Assembly (NCBI GenBank): GCA_964246745.1
Contig: CAXTRK010000001.1
Span: 139,656 to 203,655, forward strand
Source of the DNA: Lichenicoccus sp964246745
GTDB lineage: Bacteria; Pseudomonadota; Alphaproteobacteria; Acetobacterales; Acetobacteraceae
Length of the DNA: 64,000 bases
Direction of reading: 5' to 3'
This document shows, in pieces, positions 7,396 to 15,909 of the stretch. The number at the start of each line of letters is the position of its first letter. Within the stretch, counting starts at the first letter, position 1. The position numbers and the translations under genes were made by a program. Below the pieces are notes generated by a model. It searched no databases. It was not told the DNA's origin and worked only from the letters and a program-made list of their open reading frames with translations.

Positions 7396-9012
7396 CAGCG
7401 CGTTCTGCGCGGCCGAGAGCGGCAGCGCCGGCGCGTAGAGCGGCGCAGGCGAGAGGCCCGCCTGGCGCTCAAAGGCGTATCCGTAGCTCAGCATGCGCTG
7501 CTCCGACCAGGCCGGCCCGATGAAGGACAGCCCGACCGGCAGCCCGTCCACCGCTCCCATCGGCACCGTCAGATGGACGACCCCCGCCACCGCGGGCAGG
7601 CTGGAGGCGCTGAAGGTTTCATGGTCGCCGTTGGCGAGATCGACCAGCCATGCGGGGCCGCCGGTGGGTGCCACCAGCCCGTCGAGCCGGTTCTCGCCGA
7701 TGATGCGCTCAAGCCCCTCCGCGCCCGCCAGCCGCCTGCCGCGCGCCAGCGCCGCGCGGTAGCCAGGATCATCAAGGCCGGCGGTGGCCGCCGCCTTGAC
7801 CATCAGGTCCTGGCCGAACAGGCCGAGTTCCCGGTCGGCATGAGCGGTGTTGAACGCGATCACCGCGGCCAGGCTGCGCGCCTGGACCGCGGGAGGCGTC
7901 GTGGCCAGGTAGGCGTCGAGGCCGGCTTTGAATTCGGTCAGCAGCACGCTCATCTCCGCCTCGCCGATCGCATCGAGGTCAGGGCCTTGCGGGATCTCGA
8001 CGAGAGTGACGCCGGCCTGCCGCAGATGGTCGAGGGCGTGGGCGAAAACTGCGTCGGTCACCTCGTTATGGCCGGCGAGAAAGCGAGCCACGCCGATGCG
8101 CCTGCCGCGCAACGCGTCCGCGTCGGCGATCCCGCCAGGGTTGATCGGATGCTCGCCGGCTGCCGCGGTCGCGGCGTCATCGGGGTCGCGGCCTGCCATG
8201 ATCGAGGCGAGCAGCGCCGCGTCGGCTACGTCGCGGGTAATCGGACCGGGGGTGTCCTGGCTTGCCGAGATCGGCACCACGCGGCTGCGCGAGATCAGCC
8301 CCACGGTGGGCTTCAATCCGACCAGGCCGGTCATGCTGGACGGGCAGGTGATCGAACCGTCGGTCTCGGTGCCGATCGCGGCTGGCGCCAGCGAAGCCGC
8401 GACCGCGGCGGCGCTGCCGGACGACGAGCCGCAGGGGGATCGGTCGAGCGCGAACGGATTGCGGGTCAGGCCGCCCACGCCGCTCCAGCCGCTGATCGAA
8501 TTCGACGAGCGGAAATTCGCCCATTCCGACAAATTGGTCTTGCCCAGGATCAACGCCCCCGCCGCGCGGAGTCGCGCCACCAGCGGCGCGTCGCGGCGCG
8601 TGACGTTCTCAGCCAGCGCCAGCGAACCGGCCGTGGTCGGCATCGGATCCAGCGTCTCGATATTGTCCTTGATCAGGATCGGGATGCCCTCCAGCGGGCG
8701 CGGCGGCGCACCGCTTCGTCGTCTGCGATCGCTGGCTTCCGCTTGCGCCGCCACGTCCGGGTTCAGCATGATGATTGTTTGCAGCGTCGGGCCGTTGCGG
8801 TCGACGGCGGCGATACGCGCGAGATAGGCCTGTATCAACGCGGTGGCGGTCACCGTGCCGGCACGCAGATCCTGTGCCACCGCCGCAATTCCCTTGCCTT
8901 GCACATCATAACCTGGCTGCGACACCGGTGCGGCTCCCATCATGGCGGCGCTGCCCAGGAGCAGCAGAATTGTCCTTGTGTCCCAGCGCACGCGACGCCC
9001 CGCCTCCACCAT
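7375..9012 (-). CDS. Exported amidase (amidase signature family)
   Basis: The 545-residue protein is an amidase-signature hydrolase. The catalytic Lys is in PILIKDNIETLD and the Ser-rich core is CGSSSGSAAAVAASLAPAAIGTETDGSI, quoted here as its two halves CGSSSGSAAAVAASL and AIGTETDGSI; the Ser-cisSer-Lys triad is complete. Residues 1-30 (WDTRTILLLLGSAAMMGAAP) look like a signal peptide, so it should act outside the cytoplasm. The ATG at 9012 is the best start before that signal; the frame is open much further upstream into the divergent AsmA-like gene. Substrate unknown. Confidence 0.88.
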   Translation of the reverse strand: MVEAGRRVRWDTRTILLLLGSAAMMGAAPVSQPGYDVQGKGIAAVAQDLRAGTVTATALIQAYLARIAAVDRNGPTLQTIIMLNPDVAAQAEASDRRRRSGAPPRPLEGIPILIKDNIETLDPMPTTAGSLALAENVTRRDAPLVARLRAAGALILGKTNLSEWANFRSSNSISGWSGVGGLTRNPFALDRSPCGSSSGSAAAVAASLAPAAIGTETDGSITCPSSMTGLVGLKPTVGLISRSRVVPISASQDTPGPITRDVADAALLASIMAGRDPDDAATAAAGEHPINPGGIADADALRGRRIGVARFLAGHNEVTDAVFAHALDHLRQAGVTLVEIPQGPDLDAIGEAEMSVLLTEFKAGLDAYLATTPPAVQARSLAAVIAFNTAHADRELGLFGQDLMVKAAATAGLDDPGYRAALARGRRLAGAEGLERIIGENRLDGLVAPTGGPAWLVDLANGDHETFSASSLPAVAGVVHLTVPMGAVDGLPVGLSFIGPAWSEQRMLSYGYAFERQAGLSPAPLYAPALPLSAAQNALLRPAGK

Positions 9013-9139
9013 GCCGCTCGACAGTGGCCCGGACCAGCGGAATTGCAAAGCTTCGATCGAGCGGACAAGGCTTGCGCCGCCGGAGCGCTCTCCCGTAAAG
9101 GGCGTACAGCACTGCACCATAGCCGGGCAGGAAACTGGG

Positions 9140-11194
9140 TTGGCGTCCGACAGATCAGCGAATGCGGCGAACGGTTCACACTCCCCTGGGAATAGGCGCC
9201 GGCGTTGGCCGATCATCCTTGCCGGCTTCCTCGTTGCGATCGCGCTTCTGATCATCTTCTGGCAATGGGACTGGTTCATTCCGCTCGTCGACGCGCGTGC
9301 CTCGGCCGCCCTGGGCCGCAAGGTGACGATCCAGCATCTGCACGTCCGTCTTGGCGGCACCACGCTGATCACCGCCGACGGCCTGCGGATCGACAATCCG
9401 AACGGCTTCGGACCCGCCGAGCCGCTCGCGACCATGGAGCACCTGAAGGTCGGCGTGCGGATCATCACGTATATCCGCCACGGCGCGATCGACCTGCCAT
9501 TGATCGAGCTTGACCATCCCGTCATCAACGCGGTGGCACAGCCGGATGGCAGCAACAACTGGTCCGGCATCGGCACCACGAACAAGACCAAGAGCGCCAG
9601 CTCGGGGCCGCCGCCAAAGCTTGGCGTGCTGCGCATCAGGGATGGGCACGTCCACGTGCTTGATCCGAAGTTCAAGACCGACATGGCGCTGCTGGTGCAT
9701 ACCACGGGAGAGAGGGAGGCGGATGGCGGCCAGCTTGTCGCCACCGCCAAGGGCACGTATGCCCATCAGCCGATCACCGGCCGGTTCATCGGCGGCGCCC
9801 TCCTGGCGCTCCGCGACCGCACGAAACCCTATCCGGTCGATCTGCATGTCGCCAATGGGCCGACCCGCGTGGCGTTGACCGGAGACGTGCGCGAGCCGCT
9901 CACCTTCGGCGGCGCCAACCTCAAGCTCGTCTTTGCCGGGCCCGACATGGCGCTGCTGCTGCCGCTGACCGGCATTCCGATCCCGCACACGCCTCCCTTC
10001 AGGGTCACCGGCAACCTCGACTACAGGAAGAGCCGGATCGTCTTCGACCACTTCCACGGCGTCGTCGGCTCCAGCGACCTCAACGGCACCATCGCCGTCG
10101 AGCCGCACGACAAGGTTCCGCACGTCGAGGCCGCGTTGTATTCGCGCAAGGTCGACCTCAACGACCTCGCTGGCTTCATCGGCGCGCCCCCTGGCGACAA
10201 GAAGGACGCGACCGCGCAGCAGAAGCGCCAGGGCAAGCAGGCGGCCAAGGGCGGCAACATCCTCCCCGACCAGAACTTCAGCATCCCCAAGCTGCGCAGC
10301 ATCGACGCGCACCTCACCTACAAGGGCAACCGGATCGAGGGCCGCTACGTGCCACTCGATAACATCGTGGTCGCGCTGGACATCCACAACGGTCGGATCA
10401 CGCTCCACCCGCTGGATTTCGCCGTCGGCACGGGGACCATCGAATCCGGCTTCGATCTCGACCCGGTCGGCGACACGCTGCACACCAAGGCGCAAATCGT
10501 GTTCCGGCATGTCAATCTATCGCGCATCATGCGGGCCACGCATGCCTTCCACGGCGAGGGGCTGATCGGCGGACAGGCCGACCTCACCACGACCGGCGAC
10601 TCTGTCGCGAGCATGCTTGGCAACGGCGACGGCGGCGTCACCCTGATCCTGTCCGGCAACGGCAATATCAGCGCGCTGCTCGACGACATCGCCGGCCTGG
10701 AGTTCGGCAACGCGATCCTTTCGGCGCTTGGCCTGCCGCAGCGGGCCGATCTGCGCTGTTTCGTCGCCGACATGCCGCTCAAGGACGGCATACTGTCAAT
10801 GAAGACCTTCCTGTTGCAGACCAGCGAGGCGCGTTCGATCGGCCACGGCACCATCGACCTGCGCAACCAGACGCTGGACTACTCGCTGACCACCCGCTCG
10901 ACCCATTTCAGCGTCGGTTCGCTGCCGGGGCCGATCGACGTGACCGGCAAGCTCGGCAGCCCGACCATACGGCCAGGTGCCGAGATCGTCGGGCGTGCCG
11001 GCGCCGCGATCGGGCTCGGGGTGCTGTTCGTGCCTCTGGCGATCCTGCCGACGGTGCAGTTCGGCGTCGGCAATGGCGCCTGCACCGATGCGCTGAAGGA
11101 GGCCGAGCAAGGGCCAGCCGCGCCCCAGGCCAAGCCCCCGCCCAAGCCGACCCCGGCCGCGCGTTCCCACGGCGTGCATCGTCGCCATCGCTGA
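9140..11194 (+). CDS. AsmA family protein
   Basis: The roughly 684-residue protein has a basic N-terminus (GNRRRRW), one membrane helix near residues 24-43, and a long periplasmic region rich in beta-strand. DARASAALGRKVTIQHLHVR near the start is the typical AsmA N-terminal motif, and the C-terminal domain has the AsmA_2-like LTTTGDSVASMLGNGDGGV. AsmA-like proteins take part in lipid transport and outer-membrane homeostasis. No ATG is well placed; TTG 9140 is chosen because AGGAAA precedes it. ATG 9011 would clash with the divergent amidase start. The tail is Pro/Lys-rich. Confidence 0.83.
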   Translation: MASDRSANAANGSHSPGNRRRRWPIILAGFLVAIALLIIFWQWDWFIPLVDARASAALGRKVTIQHLHVRLGGTTLITADGLRIDNPNGFGPAEPLATMEHLKVGVRIITYIRHGAIDLPLIELDHPVINAVAQPDGSNNWSGIGTTNKTKSASSGPPPKLGVLRIRDGHVHVLDPKFKTDMALLVHTTGEREADGGQLVATAKGTYAHQPITGRFIGGALLALRDRTKPYPVDLHVANGPTRVALTGDVREPLTFGGANLKLVFAGPDMALLLPLTGIPIPHTPPFRVTGNLDYRKSRIVFDHFHGVVGSSDLNGTIAVEPHDKVPHVEAALYSRKVDLNDLAGFIGAPPGDKKDATAQQKRQGKQAAKGGNILPDQNFSIPKLRSIDAHLTYKGNRIEGRYVPLDNIVVALDIHNGRITLHPLDFAVGTGTIESGFDLDPVGDTLHTKAQIVFRHVNLSRIMRATHAFHGEGLIGGQADLTTTGDSVASMLGNGDGGVTLILSGNGNISALLDDIAGLEFGNAILSALGLPQRADLRCFVADMPLKDGILSMKTFLLQTSEARSIGHGTIDLRNQTLDYSLTTRSTHFSVGSLPGPIDVTGKLGSPTIRPGAEIVGRAGAAIGLGVLFVPLAILPTVQFGVGNGACTDALKEAEQGPAAPQAKPPPKPTPAARSHGVHRRHR

Positions 11195-11206
11195 ACGCGA
11201 TCCCGC

Positions 11207-12460
11207 TCAGGCGTAACGCGCGATCGACAGATCCTCATACTCGATGTTCGGCCGCTTTCCCGAGATCAGATCCGCGATGAGCCGGCCGGAGCCACACGCC
11301 ATGGTCCAGCCCAGCGTGCCGTGACCGGTGTTGAGCCAGAGATTGCTGTAGCGGCCGCCGGCGCCCACCACCGGCGTGCCGTCCGGCGTGTTCGGCCGCA
11401 GGCCGGTCCAGAACGTGGCGGCAGAGAGATCGCCGCCGCCGAACAGCTCGCCGAAACTCAGCTCCAGGGTCTCCCTGCGCTCGGGGCGCAATCGCCTGTC
11501 GAAACCGGTGAGTTCCGCCGTGCCGCCGACGCGGATGCGATCGCCGAGCCGGGTGATGGCGACCTTGTAGGTCTCGTCGTTGACCGTGGAGACCGGCGCG
11601 CGATCCGGGTCAGTCAGCGGAATGGTCAGCGAATAGCCCTTCACCGGATAGACCGGCAGGCTGATGCCGAGCGGCTTGAGCAGGCGCGGCGTGAAGCTGC
11701 CGGTGGCCATCAGATAGGCGTCCGCGGTGATCAGTCCACGGCTGGTCCGCACGCCGGAGATACGGTTCGCGTCGGGCACGAGGCCGTCGATCCGGGTATT
11801 GGTGGTGAAGCGGACGCCGCGCTCGGACGCAAGCTCGGCAAGCCTGCGCGTGAACAGGTGCGCATCGCCCGACTCGTCGCCGGGCAGGCGCAGGCCGCCG
11901 CGCAGCAGGCCCGTCACGCGTCCCAGCGCCGGCTCCGCGCGCACGCAGCCGGCGACGTCGAGCAACTCGTGCGGGATGCCGCTTTCCGCCAGGATGCGCA
12001 TGTCCTCTGCGGCATGGTCGAGCTGCGCCTGGGTCCGGAACAACTGCACCAGCCCGCGCTGCCTGCCATCATAGTCGATGCCGGTGTCGTGGCGCAGATC
12101 GCCCAGGCAGTCGCGGCTATACTCGGCCAGGCGCAGCATGCGGCTCTTGTTGCGTTCGTAGGCGGCCTCGTTGCAGTTGCGGAGGAGCTGGATCATCCAG
12201 CGCCACATCGCCAGATCGAGCCTGGGCCGTATGACCAGCGGGCTATGCCTGCGCAGCATCCAGCCGAGCGCCTTGCGCGGCAGGCCGGGCGCCGCCCACG
12301 GCGTCGAATAGCCGGGCGAGACCTGGCCGGCATTGGCGAAGCTGGTCTCCATCGCGCAGTGCGGCTGCCGCTCGATCAGCTCCACCTCATGGCCCAGTCC
12401 CGAGAGATACCAGGCCGAGGTCACGCCGATGACGCCGCCACCGAGAACAATCACCTTCAT
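11207..12460 (-). CDS. dadA: D-amino acid dehydrogenase
   Basis: The 417-residue flavoprotein oxidatively deaminates D-amino acids, mainly D-alanine, feeding electrons to the respiratory chain. The FAD-binding Rossmann start is MKVIVLGGGVIGVTSAWYL, and the DadA-type stretch ETSFANAGQVSPGYSTPWAA follows. Near the C-terminus is WTGLRPNTPDGTPVVG. The start overlaps the alr stop (ATGA), so racemase and dehydrogenase are made together for L-alanine catabolism. Confidence 0.94.
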   Translation of the reverse strand: MKVIVLGGGVIGVTSAWYLSGLGHEVELIERQPHCAMETSFANAGQVSPGYSTPWAAPGLPRKALGWMLRRHSPLVIRPRLDLAMWRWMIQLLRNCNEAAYERNKSRMLRLAEYSRDCLGDLRHDTGIDYDGRQRGLVQLFRTQAQLDHAAEDMRILAESGIPHELLDVAGCVRAEPALGRVTGLLRGGLRLPGDESGDAHLFTRRLAELASERGVRFTTNTRIDGLVPDANRISGVRTSRGLITADAYLMATGSFTPRLLKPLGISLPVYPVKGYSLTIPLTDPDRAPVSTVNDETYKVAITRLGDRIRVGGTAELTGFDRRLRPERRETLELSFGELFGGGDLSAATFWTGLRPNTPDGTPVVGAGGRYSNLWLNTGHGTLGWTMACGSGRLIADLISGKRPNIEYEDLSIARYA

Positions 12461-13569
12461 GCCGGCACCTCGCCCAGATACGTGCGGTGATAACGCGCGC
12501 CGAGCGCGGTCAGAAGTTCATAGCCGATCGTGCCGGCCTCAGCCGCCGCCTCATCAAGGCTCTGGTGCGGCCCGATCAGCTCGACAGGAGTGCCGGCGGG
12601 CAATTCCGCATCGCCGATCGGCGTGATGTCCAGGCCGAGGCAATCCATCGAGACCCGGCCGACGATCGCAAGCCTCATTCCATCCAGGACAGTAGTGCGT
12701 CCGCCGCGTTCGGCCGCGCGCAGGAAGCCGTCCGCGTAGCCGACCGCGACTGTCGCAATCCGGCGCGGCGCCGGTGCGACATACCGGGCGCCGTAGCCGA
12801 CGCTGGCGCCCGGCTCGATCCAGCGCGTCTGCACGATGCGGCCAAGAAGCCGGATCACCGGCCGCATCGGATTCGGGCACCCGGGCGTCGGATTGACCCC
12901 GTACAGCGCCGCACCCGGCCGCACCATCTGGAAATGGGTCTCGGGCCCATGAAAAATTCCGGATGAGGCGGCAAGGCTGGCAGGCACTCCCGGCAGCAGC
13001 CTCAGGCACTCCGCGAAGCGCGCGCGCTGCTCGACGTTGAGCGGATGCGCCGGCGTCTCGGCGCAGCCCAGATGGCTCATCAGCAACACCAGCTTGAGGC
13101 CGAGCAGCTCGTCCGGATCGTCCGACAGGCTTCGTAGTTCGGGCATCGAGAGGCCGAACCGGGACATGCCGGTGTCGACCTGCAGCGCCGCCGCTTGCGG
13201 CCGGCCGATGTCGCGGGACAGCGCCCGCCATTCCGTCACCTGCTGCATGCTGTTCAGCACCGGGATCAGCTCATGGCGCCGCATCTCCGCCGAGGCGCCG
13301 GGCGGCGGCCCGTTCAGCACATAGATCGCGCTTGTCCGCGACACGGCGGCCCGCAAGAGGACTCCTTCATGCAGGTGGGCGACAAAGAAATGCCCGCAGC
13401 CGGCGCGTTCCAGCCGTCGCGCCACGGCGACCGCGCCGAGCCCGTAGCCATCCGCTTTGACCACGGCCGCGCAGATCGCTGGCGTCACCCGATCCCGCAA
13501 CTGCGTCCAGTTCGCGGCAATCGCATCGAGATCGATCGTGAGACTGCCGCCCGCCCACTCCGGGTTCAT
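12457..13569 (-). CDS. alr: Alanine racemase
   Basis: The 370-residue PLP enzyme interconverts L- and D-alanine. The PLP lysine is K38 in AVVKADGYGLG, and the second catalytic residue, Tyr, is in ASVGYGARYVAP. The order alr-dadA with an ATGA overlap points to a catabolic (DadX-like) racemase, though no other alr is visible here, so it could also supply D-alanine for peptidoglycan. It starts 10 bases after the stop of the reductase gene upstream. Confidence 0.93.
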   Translation of the reverse strand: MNPEWAGGSLTIDLDAIAANWTQLRDRVTPAICAAVVKADGYGLGAVAVARRLERAGCGHFFVAHLHEGVLLRAAVSRTSAIYVLNGPPPGASAEMRRHELIPVLNSMQQVTEWRALSRDIGRPQAAALQVDTGMSRFGLSMPELRSLSDDPDELLGLKLVLLMSHLGCAETPAHPLNVEQRARFAECLRLLPGVPASLAASSGIFHGPETHFQMVRPGAALYGVNPTPGCPNPMRPVIRLLGRIVQTRWIEPGASVGYGARYVAPAPRRIATVAVGYADGFLRAAERGGRTTVLDGMRLAIVGRVSMDCLGLDITPIGDAELPAGTPVELIGPHQSLDEAAAEAGTIGYELLTALGARYHRTYLGEVPA

Positions 13570-13579
13570 GCGCCGGAAA

Positions 13580-14602
13580 TCATGAGACGGGCGCCGCCGG
13601 CACGCCCTTGCTGGTGGAATATTCGAAATGCAGCGCCGTCTCGGGATGGATGATCGGATGGATCGCGTGCGCCGCCATCGCCGCCTCGCTGAAGCCTTGC
13701 AGGATCAATTTCAGCTTGCCCGGGTAGCTCGCCACGTCGCCGATGGCGAACACTCCCGGGCGCGACGTCTCGCAACTGCTCGGCGTCACCTGGATATGGT
13801 GACGGTCGGCCTGCAATCCCCACTGCGCGATGGCCCCCAGGTCGGTGGCAAGCCCAAAGAACGCGAGCAGATGTTCCGCCTCCAGCAGCCGTACTTCGCC
13901 GTCGAGTGTCGCCACCTCGACGCCGGCGAGCGCTCCCGCCTCGCCGCGCAGGGCATGCAACTGGTAAGGCACCACCAGTTCGATCACCTCCGCAGCGTCC
14001 GCCAGCCGCGACAGGCTCTCTGGGGCCGCCCGGAACCTTTCCCGCCGGTGCACCAGATATATCCGCGCCGCGATGTCGCGCAGTTCCAGCGCCCAGTCGA
14101 CCGCGCTGTCGCCGCCGCCCGCGATCACGACCCGCGCGCCGCGGAACGCCTCCTTGCGGCGCACATAATACTGCACGGCGCCGCTGCGCTCGTATGACTC
14201 CAGCTCCGCGAGCGGCGGCCGGTTCGGACCGAACGCGCCGGCGCCGGCGGCGATCACCACCGCGCCCGCCCGCACCAGGTCGCCACGATCGGTGCGCAGC
14301 GTGAAGGCCCCGCGCGTTCCCTCCAAGGCCTGCACGCGACGGTCGAGCAGGCGCGGCACCGCGAACGGCGCGATCTGCGCCTCGAGTGCCGCGACCAGGG
14401 CACCCCCTTCGATCGCCGGATGCGCGGGAATGTCGTAGATCGGCTTCTCGGGATACAGCGCCGCGCACTGGCCGCCGGTCTCGGACAGGCTGTCGATCAG
14501 CACGCTGCCCAGCTTGAGCATGCCGCACTCGAACGCCGCGAACAGCCCGACCGGACCCGCGCCGACAATGGCCACGTCCGTCTCGATCGTCGTGCCGCCC
14601 AT
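13580..14602 (-). CDS. Thioredoxin-reductase-like ferredoxin-NADP reductase
   Basis: The 340-residue flavoprotein resembles YumC-type ferredoxin/flavodoxin-NADP+ reductases. The FAD motif is VAIVGAGPVGLFAAFECGML, the NADP(H) motif is VVIAGGGDSAVDWAL with following HRRERFRA, and GVFAIGDVASYPGKLKLI is the second FAD contact. The CxxC redox pair of true thioredoxin reductases is absent. GSVLIDSLSETGGQCAALYP is typical of the YumC group. ATG 14602 is preceded by GGGGAG; an in-frame ATG at 14620 lies before that SD. It leads the probable operon with alr and dadA. Confidence 0.88.
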   Translation of the reverse strand: MGGTTIETDVAIVGAGPVGLFAAFECGMLKLGSVLIDSLSETGGQCAALYPEKPIYDIPAHPAIEGGALVAALEAQIAPFAVPRLLDRRVQALEGTRGAFTLRTDRGDLVRAGAVVIAAGAGAFGPNRPPLAELESYERSGAVQYYVRRKEAFRGARVVIAGGGDSAVDWALELRDIAARIYLVHRRERFRAAPESLSRLADAAEVIELVVPYQLHALRGEAGALAGVEVATLDGEVRLLEAEHLLAFFGLATDLGAIAQWGLQADRHHIQVTPSSCETSRPGVFAIGDVASYPGKLKLILQGFSEAAMAAHAIHPIIHPETALHFEYSTSKGVPAAPVS

Positions 14603-14671
14603 ACGCGCTCCCCGCTGCAAAAAGACTCACTAGATTGTGGAGCGCCCTCGCTCTGCGGCAAGATACAGGCA

Positions 14672-15130
14672 ATGAGCCCGACGCAGCCACTCGCCTTGAC
14701 CAGCCTCGACGCCACCCTGTCGCTCGGCGTTCGTCTCGCCGCCTTGCTGCGCCCGGGCGACAGCATCCTGCTCGAAGGCCCGCTCGGCGCCGGCAAGACC
14801 GCACTCGCCCGCGCCCTGCTGCGCGCCGCATCTGGGAATCCGGAGCTGGACGTGCCCAGCCCCAGCTACACGCTCGTGCAGAGCTACGAGTGCCCGGGCT
14901 TCGTCGCCTCGCACTTCGATCTCTGGCGCCTTGACGGACCCGACAGCCTGATCGAACTCGGCTGGGAAGAGGCGCGCGAGGGCGTCGTGCTTGTGGAATG
15001 GCCGGACCGCCTGGGCGCTCTGGCGCCGCCCGACTCGCTCAGGATCGCCTTGCGGCCGGTGCCGGGCCGGCCGGAACAACGGCTGGCCACCCTGGCCGGC
15101 TGGGAACAGCGCCCTGTCGCCGACGCATGA
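14672..15130 (+). CDS. tsaE: tRNA threonylcarbamoyladenosine synthesis ATPase TsaE
   Basis: The 152-residue P-loop ATPase supports the TsaB-TsaD complex that makes t6A37 in tRNA. Walker A is EGPLGAGKTALAR (residues 35-47); the TsaE-specific PSPSYTLVQSYE and HFDLWRL follow, and LVEWPDR is the conserved C-terminal motif. It opens the coupled run tsaE-murU-addB-addA. Its stop overlaps the next start as ATGA. Confidence 0.93.
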   Translation: MSPTQPLALTSLDATLSLGVRLAALLRPGDSILLEGPLGAGKTALARALLRAASGNPELDVPSPSYTLVQSYECPGFVASHFDLWRLDGPDSLIELGWEEAREGVVLVEWPDRLGALAPPDSLRIALRPVPGRPEQRLATLAGWEQRPVADA

Positions 15131-15909
15131 ACAGCCTGTTTCCGGGCCTTGCCTCGCGCATCCCGCGGCACGCCGTGCTGCTCGGCGCCGGCTGCGGGCG
15201 GCGCATGCGTCCGCTCACCGAGCGCACCGCCAAGCCGCTGCTCCCGGTCGCCGGACGGACCCTGCTCGACCACGCGCTGGACCGGCTGGCCGGCGCCGGC
15301 GTGGAGCAGGTGGTGGTCAACACCCATTGGCACGCCGACCAGATCGAGCAACGCCTGCTCGCGCGCGCGGCGCGGCGTCCCGGGCCGCCGCGCGCGATTG
15401 CCCTGCGCGAACCCGAGCTGCTGGAAACCGGCGGCGCCGTCCTGGCGGCACTCGCGGCCGGACTGCTGGACCGCGGCGCGCCGTTTTTCGTCATCAACGG
15501 CGATAGCCTCTGGCTGGATGGGCCCGTCTCGGCGCTGTCGCGGCTGAGGGCGGAGTTCGACTCCGACCGCCTCGACGTGATGCTGCTCGTCGGCCGTACC
15601 GCCTGGGCAGTCGGCGATGTCGGTCGCGGCGACTTCGCCCTCGACGCCAACGGCCAGGCGCGCCGCCGCCTTCAGCACGAGATCGTCCCTTACGTCTATG
15701 CGGGCGTGCAAATCGTCTCGCCGCGTCTGTTCGACGGTGTCGCGGATGGCGCCTTCAGCATGAACCTGCTGTGGGACCGCGCCATCCGCGCGCGCCGCCT
15801 GCGCGCTCTGGTGCATGACGGACCCTGGTTCCACCTCTCGCGCCCGGCCGACCTGGTCGCCGCCGAAGCCGCCCTGCGCGATCCGACCTTTGGGCCTTCG
15901 GATACGTGA
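15127..15909 (+). CDS. murU: MurU-like nucleotidyltransferase
   Basis: The 260-residue protein has the sugar-1-phosphate nucleotidyltransferase signature GAGCGRRMRPLTERTAKPLL near residue 20, VVNTHWHADQIEQ, ELLETGGAV and INGDSLW. This fits MurU, the UDP-MurNAc-forming transferase of the cell-wall recycling pathway that bypasses de novo MurNAc synthesis. In related genomes the kinase AmgK usually sits just upstream; here tsaE does, with an ATGA overlap and no remnant between. The addB ATG overlaps its stop (TGATG). Substrate is by family only. Confidence 0.8.
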   Translation: MNSLFPGLASRIPRHAVLLGAGCGRRMRPLTERTAKPLLPVAGRTLLDHALDRLAGAGVEQVVVNTHWHADQIEQRLLARAARRPGPPRAIALREPELLETGGAVLAALAAGLLDRGAPFFVINGDSLWLDGPVSALSRLRAEFDSDRLDVMLLVGRTAWAVGDVGRGDFALDANGQARRRLQHEIVPYVYAGVQIVSPRLFDGVADGAFSMNLLWDRAIRARRLRALVHDGPWFHLSRPADLVAAEAALRDPTFGPSDT